Positions 37,520-48,020 are shown, counted from the stretch's first letter. The stretch is 64,000 nt of DNA from Hoeflea algicola (GCF_026619415.1 NZ_JAOVZR010000001.1:2170001-2234000), one strand, 5' to 3'. The notes: generated by a model not told the origin, from the sequence alone. Numbers and translations are program-made.

Positions 37520-38408
37520 AGCACAAAAATCCAGCGATATAGGCATGAAACGCGGCCGCGTGATCGCGAACATGACCCCGGACAAGCAACTCGACCTGAT
37601 CGCCGAGGGGCTGCCGATCCTGATGAAAAGTGCCACCGACCTGCTCAATGCCGCTATTGCTTTACCGGGTCACTCCAGAGCTTCCAAGATACTTGAAGGT
37701 CACGCTCTGGAGGAGGCAGCAAAGATACTAATCCTCATGGACATCGTCAGGTGCCCACCCAAGATCAGGCCTTCGCTCATTGGACCAATGATGAGGCTGT
37801 TCTACGACCACCTCGCGAGGTTGCTGTACATCGAAGCCCAGCACTGGCGGCCGATGGACCTGAACGAACTCCGTACATACGTAAACAATGAACGCCGCTC
37901 CCATTATCTGGAGGGTTACAACGGCGAGTACATCCTGCCGAACTCGGCTACATCGACCAGAGAGACCCTTCTATACGCCGACATCATCACATACGAAGAA
38001 GGGGACCCAATTTGGAGCGAACCCAGCTATGATGACCCGGAAAGCCTAACGTTCCCGCAGTATCCAACCCCATGGAAGACCTGTGAGGCCCTCCAGACTG
38101 TAGGCGCCTTCACCCGAAAAGGTCTCGACCTCGTCTCCTCGGCATGGGCCGAAGTCGATTTCTCGGGAGAGGAAACGTCAGGGCAAAGCTCAGAGCTAGC
38201 CTACAATATGCTCAAGTCCCTGGAAGGTGAGAACCTCATTTCCGAAAACGCAACGAACGATCACGTCGGGCATTTGCGGCATAGCTGGCAGTTGCCGATG
38301 TATCGACTCGATTTTAAAAGGCAGGAAGTGTCTTTGGAAGAACTAAAGGAGCAGCGGGAAGCCAATTTCTGGGCCGAGGTAGGATACGACGGGCAAGACT
38401 ATTACTAA
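37512..38408 (+). CDS. HEPN/AbiV-like protein paired with SduA
   Basis: A 298-residue, mostly helical protein without signal peptide or membrane segments. Residues 35-80 (SATDLLNAAIALPGHSRASKILEGHALEEAAKILILMDIVR) resemble the AbiV/HEPN abortive-infection core with its Glu-Glu-Ala-x-Lys helix. The rest is not recognised. The ATG at 37512 overlaps the sduA stop by 8 bases; a TTG at 37479 is an alternative. Coupling to SduA suggests a partner, but this resemblance is by eye only. Confidence 0.6.
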   Translation: MPEAQKSSDIGMKRGRVIANMTPDKQLDLIAEGLPILMKSATDLLNAAIALPGHSRASKILEGHALEEAAKILILMDIVRCPPKIRPSLIGPMMRLFYDHLARLLYIEAQHWRPMDLNELRTYVNNERRSHYLEGYNGEYILPNSATSTRETLLYADIITYEEGDPIWSEPSYDDPESLTFPQYPTPWKTCEALQTVGAFTRKGLDLVSSAWAEVDFSGEETSGQSSELAYNMLKSLEGENLISENATNDHVGHLRHSWQLPMYRLDFKRQEVSLEELKEQREANFWAEVGYDGQDYY

Positions 38409-38618
38409 CTTCAGATAGACGTGCCAGAGAGAACTGATTGAAGCAGATCTCAGACAATTCAGCCCAGGATAATGACCAACATCATTCCAATCTCGCGGAG
38501 AACGAGAGCCTTTCCCAGCCTTGCCCAAACCCGCCCGCCGCTTTACCACTCAGGCCTCTTTCAAAAGCCATCTTTTCCTGTGCTCCGGCGGACATGTGGG
38601 CAATCGAGTGGGCAGACC

Positions 38619-39680
38619 GTGAAGCGCATCTTCTTTCGAGTGATCTTTGCGTTTGGACTGGTGTCCGGCCTGAGCGGGTGCATCGGGGTTTCCTATTATG
38701 CGCAGTCGCTGAAGGGGCATGTCGAGATCATGACGGCGCGCCAGCCGGTCGCCAGGCTGATCGACGATGCGTCGACGCCCGAGGGCTTGCGCGCGCGCAT
38801 GGCCTCGGCGCGCGCCATCAGGCAGTTTGCTACCGACAAACTCGACCTGCCCGACAATGCGAGCTACCGCTCTTACGTCGATATTGGCCGGGACTATGTA
38901 ACCTGGGCGGTGTTTGCAGCACCCGAATTTTCGCTCATGCCGCAGGTCTGGTGTTTTCCGGTGTTCGGCTGCGTGCCCTATCGGGGATATTTCTTCAAGG
39001 ACATTGCGGTTAAAACCGCTGCCGGGCTTCAGCAACAGGGTTTTGACGTCCATGTCTCGGGCGTCACCGCCTATTCGACGCTGGGCTGGTCAAGTGATCC
39101 GCTGCTGTCGACCATGCTGCGCCAGGATGAAACCTATCTCGCGGGCCTGGTGTTTCATGAACTGGCCCACCAGCGCGTTTATGTCGATGACGATTCCGCC
39201 TTCAACGAGGCCTTCGCCGTGACTGTCGAAACCACCGGGGTGAAGACATGGCTGCGCGCGAATGGCGATACGGCGGGACTTGGCCGCTACGAGGCTGGGC
39301 TGAAGCGCAATGCCCAGTTTCTTGCGCTGGTGGCGCAAACCCGGACCGAGTTGAGCAACGTCTATCAGGGCACTGGCAGCGTTGCGCAGAAACGCGCCGC
39401 GAAGGCAGCCGCGATCGAACGGCTCAGGACGCGCACCCGGCGGATGCGCAAGCAGCAATGGGGTGGATTTAGCGGATACGATGCCTGGGTCGAGGCCCCG
39501 ATCAACAATGCCAAGATCGCCGCGACATCGGTTTATAATGACCGGGTGCCGGCTTTTGTGCGCCTGTTCGAGCTGTGTGCAGGCGACTATCCACGGTTTT
39601 ACAAAGCGGTGGGGCGGTTGGGCCGGCTAGCCAAGGCAGATAGGGCCGCGGCGCTTGAGGCAGCAAAGAGGTGCGAGTGA
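38619..39680 (+). CDS. Lipoprotein zinc aminopeptidase (COG4324 type)
   Basis: A 353-residue predicted aminopeptidase anchored as a lipoprotein. A GTG start at 38619 gives a signal VKRIFFRVIFAFGLVSGLSGC with the lipobox LSGC near residue 21. The zinc site is HELAHQ near residue 185, with the downstream glutamate in NEAFAV about 15 residues later. An upstream ATG at 38472 would add 49 residues without a signal. It follows the HEPN-like gene by 210 bases on the same strand, and its own 3' end faces the palindromic repeat. Substrate unknown. Confidence 0.78.
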   Translation: MKRIFFRVIFAFGLVSGLSGCIGVSYYAQSLKGHVEIMTARQPVARLIDDASTPEGLRARMASARAIRQFATDKLDLPDNASYRSYVDIGRDYVTWAVFAAPEFSLMPQVWCFPVFGCVPYRGYFFKDIAVKTAAGLQQQGFDVHVSGVTAYSTLGWSSDPLLSTMLRQDETYLAGLVFHELAHQRVYVDDDSAFNEAFAVTVETTGVKTWLRANGDTAGLGRYEAGLKRNAQFLALVAQTRTELSNVYQGTGSVAQKRAAKAAAIERLRTRTRRMRKQQWGGFSGYDAWVEAPINNAKIAATSVYNDRVPAFVRLFELCAGDYPRFYKAVGRLGRLAKADRAAALEAAKRCE

Positions 39681-39774
39681 ATTGGGCCGAGGCTTAGAGC
39701 ATCGCCCACCTTCGCGTTCTCGAATATTGAACCTGTTGAAAATGTCGCGTTATGGGCAGTGGTCAGCGGCGACT

Positions 39775-39892
39775 GATCTCCCCCTTGCGGGGGAGATGTC
39801 ACGAAGTGACAGAGGGGGCAAAAACCCGCCTCCTGTGATTGCCGCGCCCCCTCTGTCGGCCATGCCGACATCTCCCCCGCAAGGGGGAGATC
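39775..39892. repeat. Perfect 26-bp inverted repeat element
   Basis: A 26-base arm at 39775-39800 reappears as its exact reverse complement at 39867-39892, with further pairing of AGAGGGGGC and GCCCCCTCT inside. Core CTCCCCCTTGCGGGGGAGAT marks the rhizobial dispersed palindromic family. It separates the convergent peptidase and hypothetical genes and may terminate transcription of both. Confidence 0.85.
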
Positions 39893-39909
39893 GGAGGGCA
39901 TCTCGCCCG

Positions 39910-41454
39910 TCAGTTCTGCGGCGTGGCGCGGGCCCAGGCGTCGAGCGCCTCGTTGAACACCTCGGTGCCGGTGGCGCCTTTTTCCAACGTGATCAGCGCC
40001 TGCCGGCCATTGGCATAGACCAGCGGGATATCGATCCAGCTGCGATCGCGCATCAGGCTCTCATTGGTCTTGCGCGCTTCATCGAGGTCGTTGAGCGCCA
40101 CCATGTAGAAATCCTGAGTGATCTTGGCCGGCACCGCGATCAGTGGGTTGCCCTGATCGGCCTCGGTCTGCTTGAAGGCGATGCGCTGCAACTGGTCGAT
40201 CGAGCCGCCGTCAAAATCCGCAGGCACGGCGAAAACCACTTCGACGATGTGGCTCGCCGGCAAGGACGGGTCGGTGTTGCGCTTGATGGTGAGCATCGCC
40301 GAAAGCCCCTTGTCGGGATTGTTGATCTCGCCACGAATGACGGCTTCATCCGGACCAGCGTCGGATTTCTCGTTGACAAGGGTCCAGACAACCGTGCCCT
40401 GCTTGACCTCCAGCGACTGTGCGCCGAGCCGCTCTTCATACAGGATCATCTTCTGGGCGACGCCAAGCGGCTGGGAATCCGGGGCCGTGGCCTCTTCGGG
40501 TGCGACGGCCGCATCGGCAGTGGTTTCCTCGGCCACGGCTTCATCGGCAGGCTTATCATCGGTCAGTTCGGCAACCGAGCGGCCTTCCACGGTATCATCG
40601 GCGGCAGGTCCGGGCGCCGGACCGGCATCGGTTTCGGTGCCATCGGCATTGAGCCGCTGGGTAAACTTGTCGCCGGCACCGGATTCGGTTTCCGGCGCAG
40701 CGGCCTCCGGCGCCGCCAGCGCGGTCTCGGTGGCCGGGGCCGTTTCAGGTTCAGCTGGTGCTGCAACCGGCGCGGTCTCCGTCACCGGCTCGGACTCTTC
40801 AACCGCCACCGGGGTGTCGATCGAGGCCGCACCAAACATCGCCACGAAGGTATCCTTGTAGGCCCAGCCGGCAAATGCGGCGATGCCGAGCACCAGGATC
40901 ACCACCAGCGCCAGCATGCCGCCCTTGCCGCCGGATGCAGGCCGCTTGCGCGCATTCCTCGAGGACTGGACCGCTTTTTCGGCCAGCCCGAAAGCCTCGT
41001 CATGGGCGCGGCCGACCAGCTCGGACGGGCGTGACCCGGTGCCGTGTGCCAAGGGCGGGACAGCGGCATCGGCGTCAACCGGTTCCGGCGTTGCAGAGAC
41101 CGACGACCCCAGGACCGGGGTCGCGGCAGGTTCAGGCTCCGGCTCAGGTTCCGGAATCGGATCGGCGAGCACGGGGCTCTTCTCGACCATCGATTCCAGC
41201 TCCGCCATCAAGGCGTCGGTTTCATCGATATCGGCCGGAAGCGCTTCGGTGTGCTCGCTTTCAACCTCCTCGATCGCCATGTCGAGCTTGTCGAGCTGGC
41301 GGGCAATCACCTCTTCAGCGGGTGGCGGGTTGATGGCTTCGAGTTGACGGCGGATTGCAGCCCGCGCCTTGCCATAGACCTTGGTTCGGTTCTCCGGTGT
41401 ATTGTCAGGCAGGTTATCGACCGCCTTCCGGATGACTGCTACAAAATCCGCCAT
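39910..41454 (-). CDS. Hypothetical acidic single-pass membrane protein
   Basis: A 514-residue protein next to purA. Residues 1-90 are helical and charged, followed by a low-complexity Pro-Glu stretch (PIPEPEPEPEPAATP). A membrane helix lies near residues 180-200 (MLALVVILVLGIAAFAGWAY). An Ala/Glu-rich linker follows, then a C-terminal domain from about 330 (LYEERLGAQSLEVKQGTVVW). No known function. The purA-side neighbour is 53 bases away on the same strand, so they may share a transcript. Confidence 0.75.
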   Translation of the reverse strand: MADFVAVIRKAVDNLPDNTPENRTKVYGKARAAIRRQLEAINPPPAEEVIARQLDKLDMAIEEVESEHTEALPADIDETDALMAELESMVEKSPVLADPIPEPEPEPEPAATPVLGSSVSATPEPVDADAAVPPLAHGTGSRPSELVGRAHDEAFGLAEKAVQSSRNARKRPASGGKGGMLALVVILVLGIAAFAGWAYKDTFVAMFGAASIDTPVAVEESEPVTETAPVAAPAEPETAPATETALAAPEAAAPETESGAGDKFTQRLNADGTETDAGPAPGPAADDTVEGRSVAELTDDKPADEAVAEETTADAAVAPEEATAPDSQPLGVAQKMILYEERLGAQSLEVKQGTVVWTLVNEKSDAGPDEAVIRGEINNPDKGLSAMLTIKRNTDPSLPASHIVEVVFAVPADFDGGSIDQLQRIAFKQTEADQGNPLIAVPAKITQDFYMVALNDLDEARKTNESLMRDRSWIDIPLVYANGRQALITLEKGATGTEVFNEALDAWARATPQN

Positions 41455-41507
41455 GGTTTACCTTGGTTCGATGCTACAATGCGCGGAAAGCGCGCGTTTG
41501 CGCTAAC

Positions 41508-42806
41508 CTAGTCTTCAAAAGGGTCAGTCACAAGTATCGTATCATCCCGCTCAGGACTAGTAGACAACAGCGCCACCGGTGCGCCGATGAGCTCTTCGAC
41601 CCGCCGCACATATTTGATCGCCTGCGCCGGCAGATCCGCCCAGCTGCGCGCGCCAACGGTTGTCTCTTCCCAGCCATCGATGGTCTCGTAGATCGGGGTT
41701 ACCCGTTCCTGCGCACCCTGGCTGGCGGGAAGATGATCAATTCGTACGCCATCGAGCTCGTAGCCCACGCAGATCTTGAGCTGCTTGAGCCCGTCGAGCA
41801 CATCGAGCTTGGTCAGTGCGATGCCGGTGGTGCCGTTGACGGCAACCGATTGCCGCACCAGCGCTGCATCGAACCAGCCGCAGCGACGCTTGCGGCCGGT
41901 GACGGTGCCGAATTCATGACCGCGTTCGCCAAGGAACTGGCCGGTTTCGTCATTCAGCTCGGTCGGGAACGGCCCCTCGCCGACCCGCGTCGTATAGGCC
42001 TTGGTGATCCCCAGCACATAGCTCAGCGCCCCCGGCCCAAGCCCGGATCCTGCGGCAGCCTGCCCAGCCACGGTGTTTGACGAGGTGACGAACGGGTAGG
42101 TGCCGTGGTCGACATCGAGAAGCGAGCCCTGGGCGCCTTCGAACAGGATGCGTGAGCCGCGCCGACGCGCCTTGTCGAGCAGCAGCCAGACCGTTTCGCG
42201 AAACGGCAGAATGCGGTCGGCAACGCTTGTGAGTTCCTCAAGAATTGTCTCGACCGAAATTTCCGGCTGGCCAAGCCCACGCAGCAACGCATTGTGGTGG
42301 GTCAAGAGCCGGTCGACCTTGGCCGGCAGGGTGTCGAGGTTGGCCAGATCCATCACCCGGATCGCCCGGCGACCGACCTTGTCTTCATAGGCCGGGCCAA
42401 TGCCGCGCCGGGTGGTGCCAATCTTCGTGCCCGAGTTCGACGCCGCATCTTCGCGCAGCGCATCGAGTTCGCGGTGCAGCGAGAGAATCAGTGTGGCATT
42501 GTCGGCGATCCTGAGATTGTCCGCATTGACGACCACGCCCTGTTTGGCCAACCGGTCGATTTCGCTGACCAGCGCATGCGGATCGATCACCACGCCATTG
42601 CCGATAACAGCCAGCTTGCCCGGACGCACGACACCCGAGGGCAGCAGCGAAAGCTTGTAGCTTATGCCGTCGATAACCAGCGTATGGCCGGCATTGTGGC
42701 CGCCCTGAAAGCGCACGACCACATCGGCCCGCTCGGAAAGCCAGTCGACAATCTTGCCCTTCCCCTCGTCACCCCATTGCGACCCGACGACAACTACGTT
42801 GGCCAT
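41508..42806 (-). CDS. purA: Adenylosuccinate synthase
   Basis: A 432-residue enzyme joining IMP and aspartate with GTP, the first step to AMP. The N-terminal phosphate loop is [14 protein letters not shown] (residues 4-17), then the HxGH segment GGHNAGHT and the substrate motif [12 protein letters not shown]. The ATG at 42806 is chosen (MANVVVVG). Length is standard for the family. Confidence 0.96.
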   Translation of the reverse strand: MANVVVVGSQWGDEGKGKIVDWLSERADVVVRFQGGHNAGHTLVIDGISYKLSLLPSGVVRPGKLAVIGNGVVIDPHALVSEIDRLAKQGVVVNADNLRIADNATLILSLHRELDALREDAASNSGTKIGTTRRGIGPAYEDKVGRRAIRVMDLANLDTLPAKVDRLLTHHNALLRGLGQPEISVETILEELTSVADRILPFRETVWLLLDKARRRGSRILFEGAQGSLLDVDHGTYPFVTSSNTVAGQAAAGSGLGPGALSYVLGITKAYTTRVGEGPFPTELNDETGQFLGERGHEFGTVTGRKRRCGWFDAALVRQSVAVNGTTGIALTKLDVLDGLKQLKICVGYELDGVRIDHLPASQGAQERVTPIYETIDGWEETTVGARSWADLPAQAIKYVRRVEELIGAPVALLSTSPERDDTILVTDPFED

Positions 42807-43043
42807 GACATCCTCTTGATATAGGGCCCGCAACCGGGGGCCAGAAAAACGAAAACCCGCGCATGCATACCGGCTAAGGCCGCCGAAATCGAGCCTTCGT
42901 CTCCATTAATGACGTTTTTTTGCGTGACAATTTCGCGGCTTCTGGCCAAACAGGAAGTGGGGGAGTGATGGACGTTCCCCATACGCCGTCTGGCGGGCCT
43001 TTCAGCTGCGCCGAAATCCACCCTCAAAGTCTGGATACCCGCC

Positions 43044-43922
43044 GTGTATTTGCGCGCCTATCTGCTTCTGACAATCACCGCTCTCACCTGGGGCGGCAAC
43101 GCCGTGGCCGGCAAGCTCGCGGTGGGGCACATCTCGCCGATGTTGCTGACGTCGTTCCGCTGGGGGATAGCGCTGACGATTGTCCTGACATTCGCACTGC
43201 CGCAGGTGCGGCGCGATATGAGGGTGATCCGCGCGCATCTGCCGTTGCTGGCCAGCTATGGCATCTTCGGCTTCGCCTTTTTCAACGTCCTGATGTATAC
43301 CGCGCTCACCCACACCACGGCCATCAATGTGGCGATCGAGCAGGCTGGCATGCCGATGCTGATATTTCTCGCCAATTTCTTCCTGTTTCGCATCAAGGTC
43401 AGCTTCGGCCAATTCGCCGGATTCATGCTCACGCTTGCCGGCGTTGTGATTACCGCCTCAAGCGGCAGCCTCGAGCGGTTGATCGGGCTTGAGCTCAACC
43501 GCGGCGACGCGATGATGCTTGTCGCGGTGATGCTTTATGGCAGCTACACCGTGGCGCTTCGCTACAAGCCGGCAATTCACTGGCAAAGCCTGATAACGGT
43601 GATGGCGGCGGCGGCATTTCTCACCTCGCTGCCATTTGCGGCCTGGGAGGCAACCCAGGACACGTTCATCTGGCCCGACACCCGCGGCTTCATGCTGGCC
43701 GTCTACACCGCCGTGTTCCCCTCGCTGATCTCGCAAGTACTGTTCGTCAGGGGCAACGAGATCATCGGATCGAACCGGGCCGGGATTTTCATCAACCTGG
43801 TACCAATCTTCGGCACGCTGTTGTCGGTGCTGATTCTTGGCGAGGTCCTGCACGTCTATCATGTGATCGCGTTGACACTGGTGCTGGGAGGAATCTGGCT
43901 GGCCGAACACTACAAGAAATGA
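43044..43922 (+). CDS. EamA/DMT-superfamily transporter
   Basis: A 292-residue inner-membrane protein with about ten hydrophobic segments and two EamA repeats; the first starts LLLTITALTWGGNAVAGKLAVGHISPM and the second is near residue 150 (GDAMMLVAVMLYGSYTVALRYKP). Family members export metabolites or amino acids. GTG start at 43044. It ends convergently with serA, separated by a weak hairpin around 43925-43955. Substrate unknown. Confidence 0.88.
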   Translation: MYLRAYLLLTITALTWGGNAVAGKLAVGHISPMLLTSFRWGIALTIVLTFALPQVRRDMRVIRAHLPLLASYGIFGFAFFNVLMYTALTHTTAINVAIEQAGMPMLIFLANFFLFRIKVSFGQFAGFMLTLAGVVITASSGSLERLIGLELNRGDAMMLVAVMLYGSYTVALRYKPAIHWQSLITVMAAAAFLTSLPFAAWEATQDTFIWPDTRGFMLAVYTAVFPSLISQVLFVRGNEIIGSNRAGIFINLVPIFGTLLSVLILGEVLHVYHVIALTLVLGGIWLAEHYKK

Positions 43923-43976
43923 AAAGCCCCCGGCGTGGTAAACGCCAGGGGCCGCTTCTTCGACATGTAGCGGTTC

Positions 43977-45572
43977 TTAATCGATGTTGAAGACCAGCGG
44001 CTTGGCCTGCTTGATGGCCGCATGGGCGGTCAGCTTGTCGAGCACATCCTGTTCAACCAGCTTGTCGACATAGAGAAGTGCTATCGCATCACCGTTTTCC
44101 TTTTCCCGACCGAGTTGGAAATTGGCGATATTGACGTTGGCATCGCCGAGCGTCGAACCCATGAAGCCGATCATGCCGGGCACATCGGTATTGGCGATGT
44201 AGATCATGTGGGCGCCGACATCGGCATCCATGTTGATCCCCTTGATCTGGATAAACCGCGGCTTGCCATCCGAGAACACGGTACCTGCCACCGAGCGGCT
44301 CTGACGCTCGGTTGTCACCGTCAGCTTGATGTAGCCATCATAGACGCCGGTCTTGTCGCGCTTGACCTCGGACAGGACGACGCCCTTTTCCTTGATCATG
44401 ATCGGCGCCGAAACCATGTTGACGTCGGCCACCTGGTTGCGGATCAGGCCGGCCAGCAGCGCGCTGCTCAGCGCCTTGGTATTCATTGATGCCGTCGCCC
44501 CGTCATAGAGGATCTCGATCTGCTTGATCGGGCTCTCGGTAACCTGGCCCGCGAACGACCCCAGCACATCGGCAAGACGGATGAACGGCTTCAGAATTGG
44601 CGCTTCTTCTGCCGTGATCGAGGGCATGTTGATGGCGTTGGAAACAGCGCCGCGAACCAGATAATCCGACATCTGCTCGGCTACCTGCAGAGCGACATTT
44701 TCCTGTGCTTCGGTGGTGGACGCGCCCAGATGCGGCGTGCAAACCACATTGGGCAACCCGAACAGCGGGCTGTCGGTGGCGGGTTCGACTTCAAACACAT
44801 CGAAACCGGCACCGGCAACCTGGCCGGATTTGAGCGCTTCGGCGAGATCGGCCTCAACAACCAGACCACCGCGCGCGCAATTGATGATGCGGACGCCCTT
44901 CTTGGTCTTGGCCAGCGCCTCGGCGTCGAGGATGCCACGGGTCTTGTCGGTCATCGGCACGTGCAGCGTGATGAAATCTGCCTGAGCCAGCAACTCGTCG
45001 AGCTCAACCTTCTCCACACCCATTTCCCCGGCACGTTCTTTCGAAAGGAACGGATCATAGGCAACGACACGCATTTTCAGACCGATGGCACGCGCGCAGA
45101 CGATCGAGCCGATATTGCCCGCGCCGATGACGCCAAGCGTCTTGCCGGTGATCTCCACGCCCATGAACTTCGATTTCTCCCACTTGCCGGCCTGGGTCGA
45201 AGCATCGGCCGCCGGAAGCTGGCGGGCGACTGCGAACAACAGGGCAATCGCGTGTTCAGCTGTAGTGATCGAGTTGCCGAACGGCGTGTTCATGACGATG
45301 ATACCGCGGCGCGATGCAGCCGGAATGTCGACATTATCGACACCGATGCCGGCCCGTCCGATCACTTTCAGATTGGTTGCGGCGGCAATCATTTTTTCCG
45401 TCGCCTTGGTGGCAGAGCGGATGGCCAGGCCATCATACTTGCCGATGATCTCGAGCAGCTTTTCCTTGTCCTTGCCGATTTCGGGAAGGTAATCCACCTC
45501 GACACCGCGGTCTTTGAAAATCTGCACAGCGGTGGGGGAGAGTTTGTCGGATACGAGTACGCGGGGCGCCAT
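43977..45572 (-). CDS. serA: D-3-phosphoglycerate dehydrogenase
   Basis: A 531-residue long-form SerA with C-terminal ACT domain (VTTERQSRSVAGTV... IANTDVPGMIGFMGSTLG). The NAD fold includes TLGVIGAGNIGSIVCARA near 145; the catalytic arginine and histidine are in NCARGGLV and PHLGAST. First step of serine synthesis. The start at 45572 (MAPRVLVSDKLSP) is preferred. serC lies 87 bases upstream on the same strand. Confidence 0.95.
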   Translation of the reverse strand: MAPRVLVSDKLSPTAVQIFKDRGVEVDYLPEIGKDKEKLLEIIGKYDGLAIRSATKATEKMIAAATNLKVIGRAGIGVDNVDIPAASRRGIIVMNTPFGNSITTAEHAIALLFAVARQLPAADASTQAGKWEKSKFMGVEITGKTLGVIGAGNIGSIVCARAIGLKMRVVAYDPFLSKERAGEMGVEKVELDELLAQADFITLHVPMTDKTRGILDAEALAKTKKGVRIINCARGGLVVEADLAEALKSGQVAGAGFDVFEVEPATDSPLFGLPNVVCTPHLGASTTEAQENVALQVAEQMSDYLVRGAVSNAINMPSITAEEAPILKPFIRLADVLGSFAGQVTESPIKQIEILYDGATASMNTKALSSALLAGLIRNQVADVNMVSAPIMIKEKGVVLSEVKRDKTGVYDGYIKLTVTTERQSRSVAGTVFSDGKPRFIQIKGINMDADVGAHMIYIANTDVPGMIGFMGSTLGDANVNIANFQLGREKENGDAIALLYVDKLVEQDVLDKLTAHAAIKQAKPLVFNID

Positions 45573-45659
45573 GATGGCCTCCATTGCTTGATAGTATTTC
45601 GATGAATTGGGAGCAGGACCGCGCCGTCTCGGCGACAGCGCGGTCGGCGCAACTGAAAA

Positions 45660-46835
45660 TCAGGCCGCTTGCTTGAGCGCGGCTTTTTCCTGTGCGAAGG
45701 CCCATGAGAGCCACGGCGTCAGCGCCTCCAGATCGGAGGTTTCCACCGTTGCGCCGCACCAGATCCGCAAGCCCGCGGGGGCGTCACGGTAGGCGCCAAT
45801 ATCCAGCGCCACGCCTTCCTTGTCGAGCCGTCCGACCATCGCCTTGGCGAAGGCTGCCTGCGCGTCGGCAGGCAGTGCCGTTATCTCCGGATCCGCAATC
45901 ACCAGACAGACCGAGGTGTTGGAGCGCGTCTCATCAACCTTGGCAAGATTGGCAATCCAGTCATTGTCGGCAACAAACCGATGCAAGACATTGGCATTGG
46001 CATCGGCGCGAGCCATCAGCCCGTCAAGGCCGCCAAGCTTCTCTGCCCAGGTTAGCGCGTCCAGGTAATCCTCGACGCACAGCATCGACGGCGTGTTGAT
46101 GGTTTCGCCGACGAAGATGCCCTCGATCAGCTTGCCGCCCTTGGTCATGCGAAAGACTTTCGGCAACGGCCAGGCCGGCTGGTAACTTTCCAGCCGCTCG
46201 ACGGCACGCGGCGACAGGATCAGCACGCCATGGCCGCCCTCTCCGCCGAGCACTTTCTGCCAGGAAAATGTCACCACATCGAGTTTGGCGAAATCGAGAT
46301 CCTGCGCAAAGGCCGCCGAAGTGGCATCGCAAATCGTCAAACCGGCGCGGTCGGCGGGGATGAAATCGGCGTTGGGAACTCGCACGCCGGATGTCGTGCC
46401 ATTCCAGGTGAACACCACGTCGCGGTCAAAATCGATCTGTGCCAGATCCGGCAATTCACCATAGGGTGCGGTAATCTTGCGAAATCCGTCGAGCTTGAGT
46501 TGCTTGGCCACATCGGTAATCCAGCCTTCGCCGAAACTTTCCCAGGCGACCATGTCGACACCGCGGGCACCGAGCATAGACCACATGGCCATCTCCACCG
46601 CACCCGTGTCCGAAGCAGGAACGATGCCGATGCGATAGTCGTCAGGCACCTTGAGAACGCTGCGCGTAAGCTCGATGGCCTGCTTGAGTTTGGATTTGCC
46701 GATCTTGGCCCGATGCGAACGGCCCAGCGCTGCATCAATGAGCGCTTCGGGCGTCCACCCGGGACGCTTCGCGCAAGGACCAGAAGAAAAACGGGGATTT
46801 GCCGGACGCAGGTCCGGCTTGGGAGCAGTCGTCAT
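45660..46835 (-). CDS. serC: Phosphoserine aminotransferase
   Basis: A 391-residue PLP-dependent transaminase of the alphaproteobacterial SerC type. The PLP lysine is in [16 protein letters not shown] near residue 200, and the N-terminal [14 protein letters not shown] is typical. It converts phosphohydroxypyruvate to phosphoserine, the step after SerA. It precedes serA in the transcript; a short GACCGCGC/GCGCGGTC hairpin at 45617-45645 lies between. Confidence 0.94.
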   Translation of the reverse strand: MTTAPKPDLRPANPRFSSGPCAKRPGWTPEALIDAALGRSHRAKIGKSKLKQAIELTRSVLKVPDDYRIGIVPASDTGAVEMAMWSMLGARGVDMVAWESFGEGWITDVAKQLKLDGFRKITAPYGELPDLAQIDFDRDVVFTWNGTTSGVRVPNADFIPADRAGLTICDATSAAFAQDLDFAKLDVVTFSWQKVLGGEGGHGVLILSPRAVERLESYQPAWPLPKVFRMTKGGKLIEGIFVGETINTPSMLCVEDYLDALTWAEKLGGLDGLMARADANANVLHRFVADNDWIANLAKVDETRSNTSVCLVIADPEITALPADAQAAFAKAMVGRLDKEGVALDIGAYRDAPAGLRIWCGATVETSDLEALTPWLSWAFAQEKAALKQAA

Positions 46836-46942
46836 AAAGCTATCCTTCCAGATAGTGGCCCCTCGTTGGGGAGGGGTGGCCCACTGACCGGATTAGACTT
46901 CTGCAAAATTGAAGTCAAGCGCGATCCTGCAGTCGCGCGCAC

Positions 46943-46970
46943 AAAAAAAGGCGGAGAATTTCCGCCCTTT
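46943..46970 (-). terminator. Terminator of outer-membrane barrel gene
   Basis: GGCGGA pairs with TCCGCC around GAATT, with seven A on the plus strand (T on the minus). It terminates the leftward barrel gene. Confidence 0.75.
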
Positions 46971-46998
46971 CTGCTCAATGACGATTGTCTGCTGTCGC

Positions 46999-47841
46999 CT
47001 ACCAAAGTGCGTAGCGCAGGCCCGCCCGGATTTCGTGCTTTTCAATGCCGTTGTCATAGGACTGGACGCCCACCGCGCCGGCAGCCGCCGTTACGGCGTC
47101 ATAGCTGAACTGTGCGCCGCCATCCACCTTGGAATAGCGGTAACCCAGATCGAGCTTGAGATCCTTGGTAATGTCGTAGGAAAAGCCAGCCATAAGCGCG
47201 TAGGTAAAGCGCCAGGTCTCCTCACCGGCATGGGTGCTGTCGACCGCAACGCCGGCACCGCAAACATTGCCGACGACTGAAACGCAGCGCTGGTCATTGG
47301 TAAGCGCACCCCAGGTCACCCGGGCGATACCGGCGCCCGCGCCAACATAGGGTGTGAAGCCTGAATAGGTGCCGAGATCGACATAGGCGTTGGCCATGAA
47401 GCCATATTGTTCAAAGTCCTGGGTGTCGATGCTGGCGCACTGACCGCCCACCACACCAGCGCAACTCAGCAGCGAACTGGTGGTTCCGTCGAATTTGCCC
47501 TCCGCGTAGTCGAAGGTAAGGTCGGCACGCAGATAATCCGTGAAGCTGTACCCCATACCGATCGAACCCGACCAGTTACTGTCGAGAGATGAGGTATCAA
47601 ACTGCTCGCCGGCATAGGCCGCGGGCGGACCGACGTTGAAGACCGAATAGTTGGTGGCAGCACCGCGCGTGCGTGCCGAGTAACCAAGATCGCCACGCAG
47701 ATACCATCCGGTGCCAATTTCGACCGGCTGGGTTACCGGCAGATCCGGTGCATAAATGATGTCGTCAAGATCGGCTGCTTGCGTGGGCACTGCCAGTCCC
47801 AGAACCGCAATGCACGAGGTTACAGCTATTCGCGTCAACAT
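46999..47841 (-). CDS. Outer-membrane beta-barrel protein (Omp25/31-like)
   Basis: A 280-residue porin-like barrel. The signal peptide ends VPTQA before ADLDDIIYAP; start at 47841. GTGWYLRGDLGYS begins the barrel, and the C-terminus HEIRAGLRYALW ends in the aromatic residue needed for Bam assembly. Alternating strands run throughout. It belongs to the same family as the neighbouring 48086-48940 gene, forming a tandem pair. A terminator follows directly. Confidence 0.85.
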   Translation of the reverse strand: MLTRIAVTSCIAVLGLAVPTQAADLDDIIYAPDLPVTQPVEIGTGWYLRGDLGYSARTRGAATNYSVFNVGPPAAYAGEQFDTSSLDSNWSGSIGMGYSFTDYLRADLTFDYAEGKFDGTTSSLLSCAGVVGGQCASIDTQDFEQYGFMANAYVDLGTYSGFTPYVGAGAGIARVTWGALTNDQRCVSVVGNVCGAGVAVDSTHAGEETWRFTYALMAGFSYDITKDLKLDLGYRYSKVDGGAQFSYDAVTAAAGAVGVQSYDNGIEKHEIRAGLRYALW

Positions 47842-48020
47842 GACTGTTTTCCCTTCAATGGCTCCGGGCCAGCGATAGAGTGGCCGAATGCGTGTGAAGA
47901 TCACTATGGCGGTGACAGGTTAAGTCCCGGTTAAGCACGTTTGTTAAGCACGTCTGTTAACCGTATAATTGTGCAGGTTTGGTCCAGGATCGGCCCTGCC
48001 GACCCACCCTCGCTGCAGCG

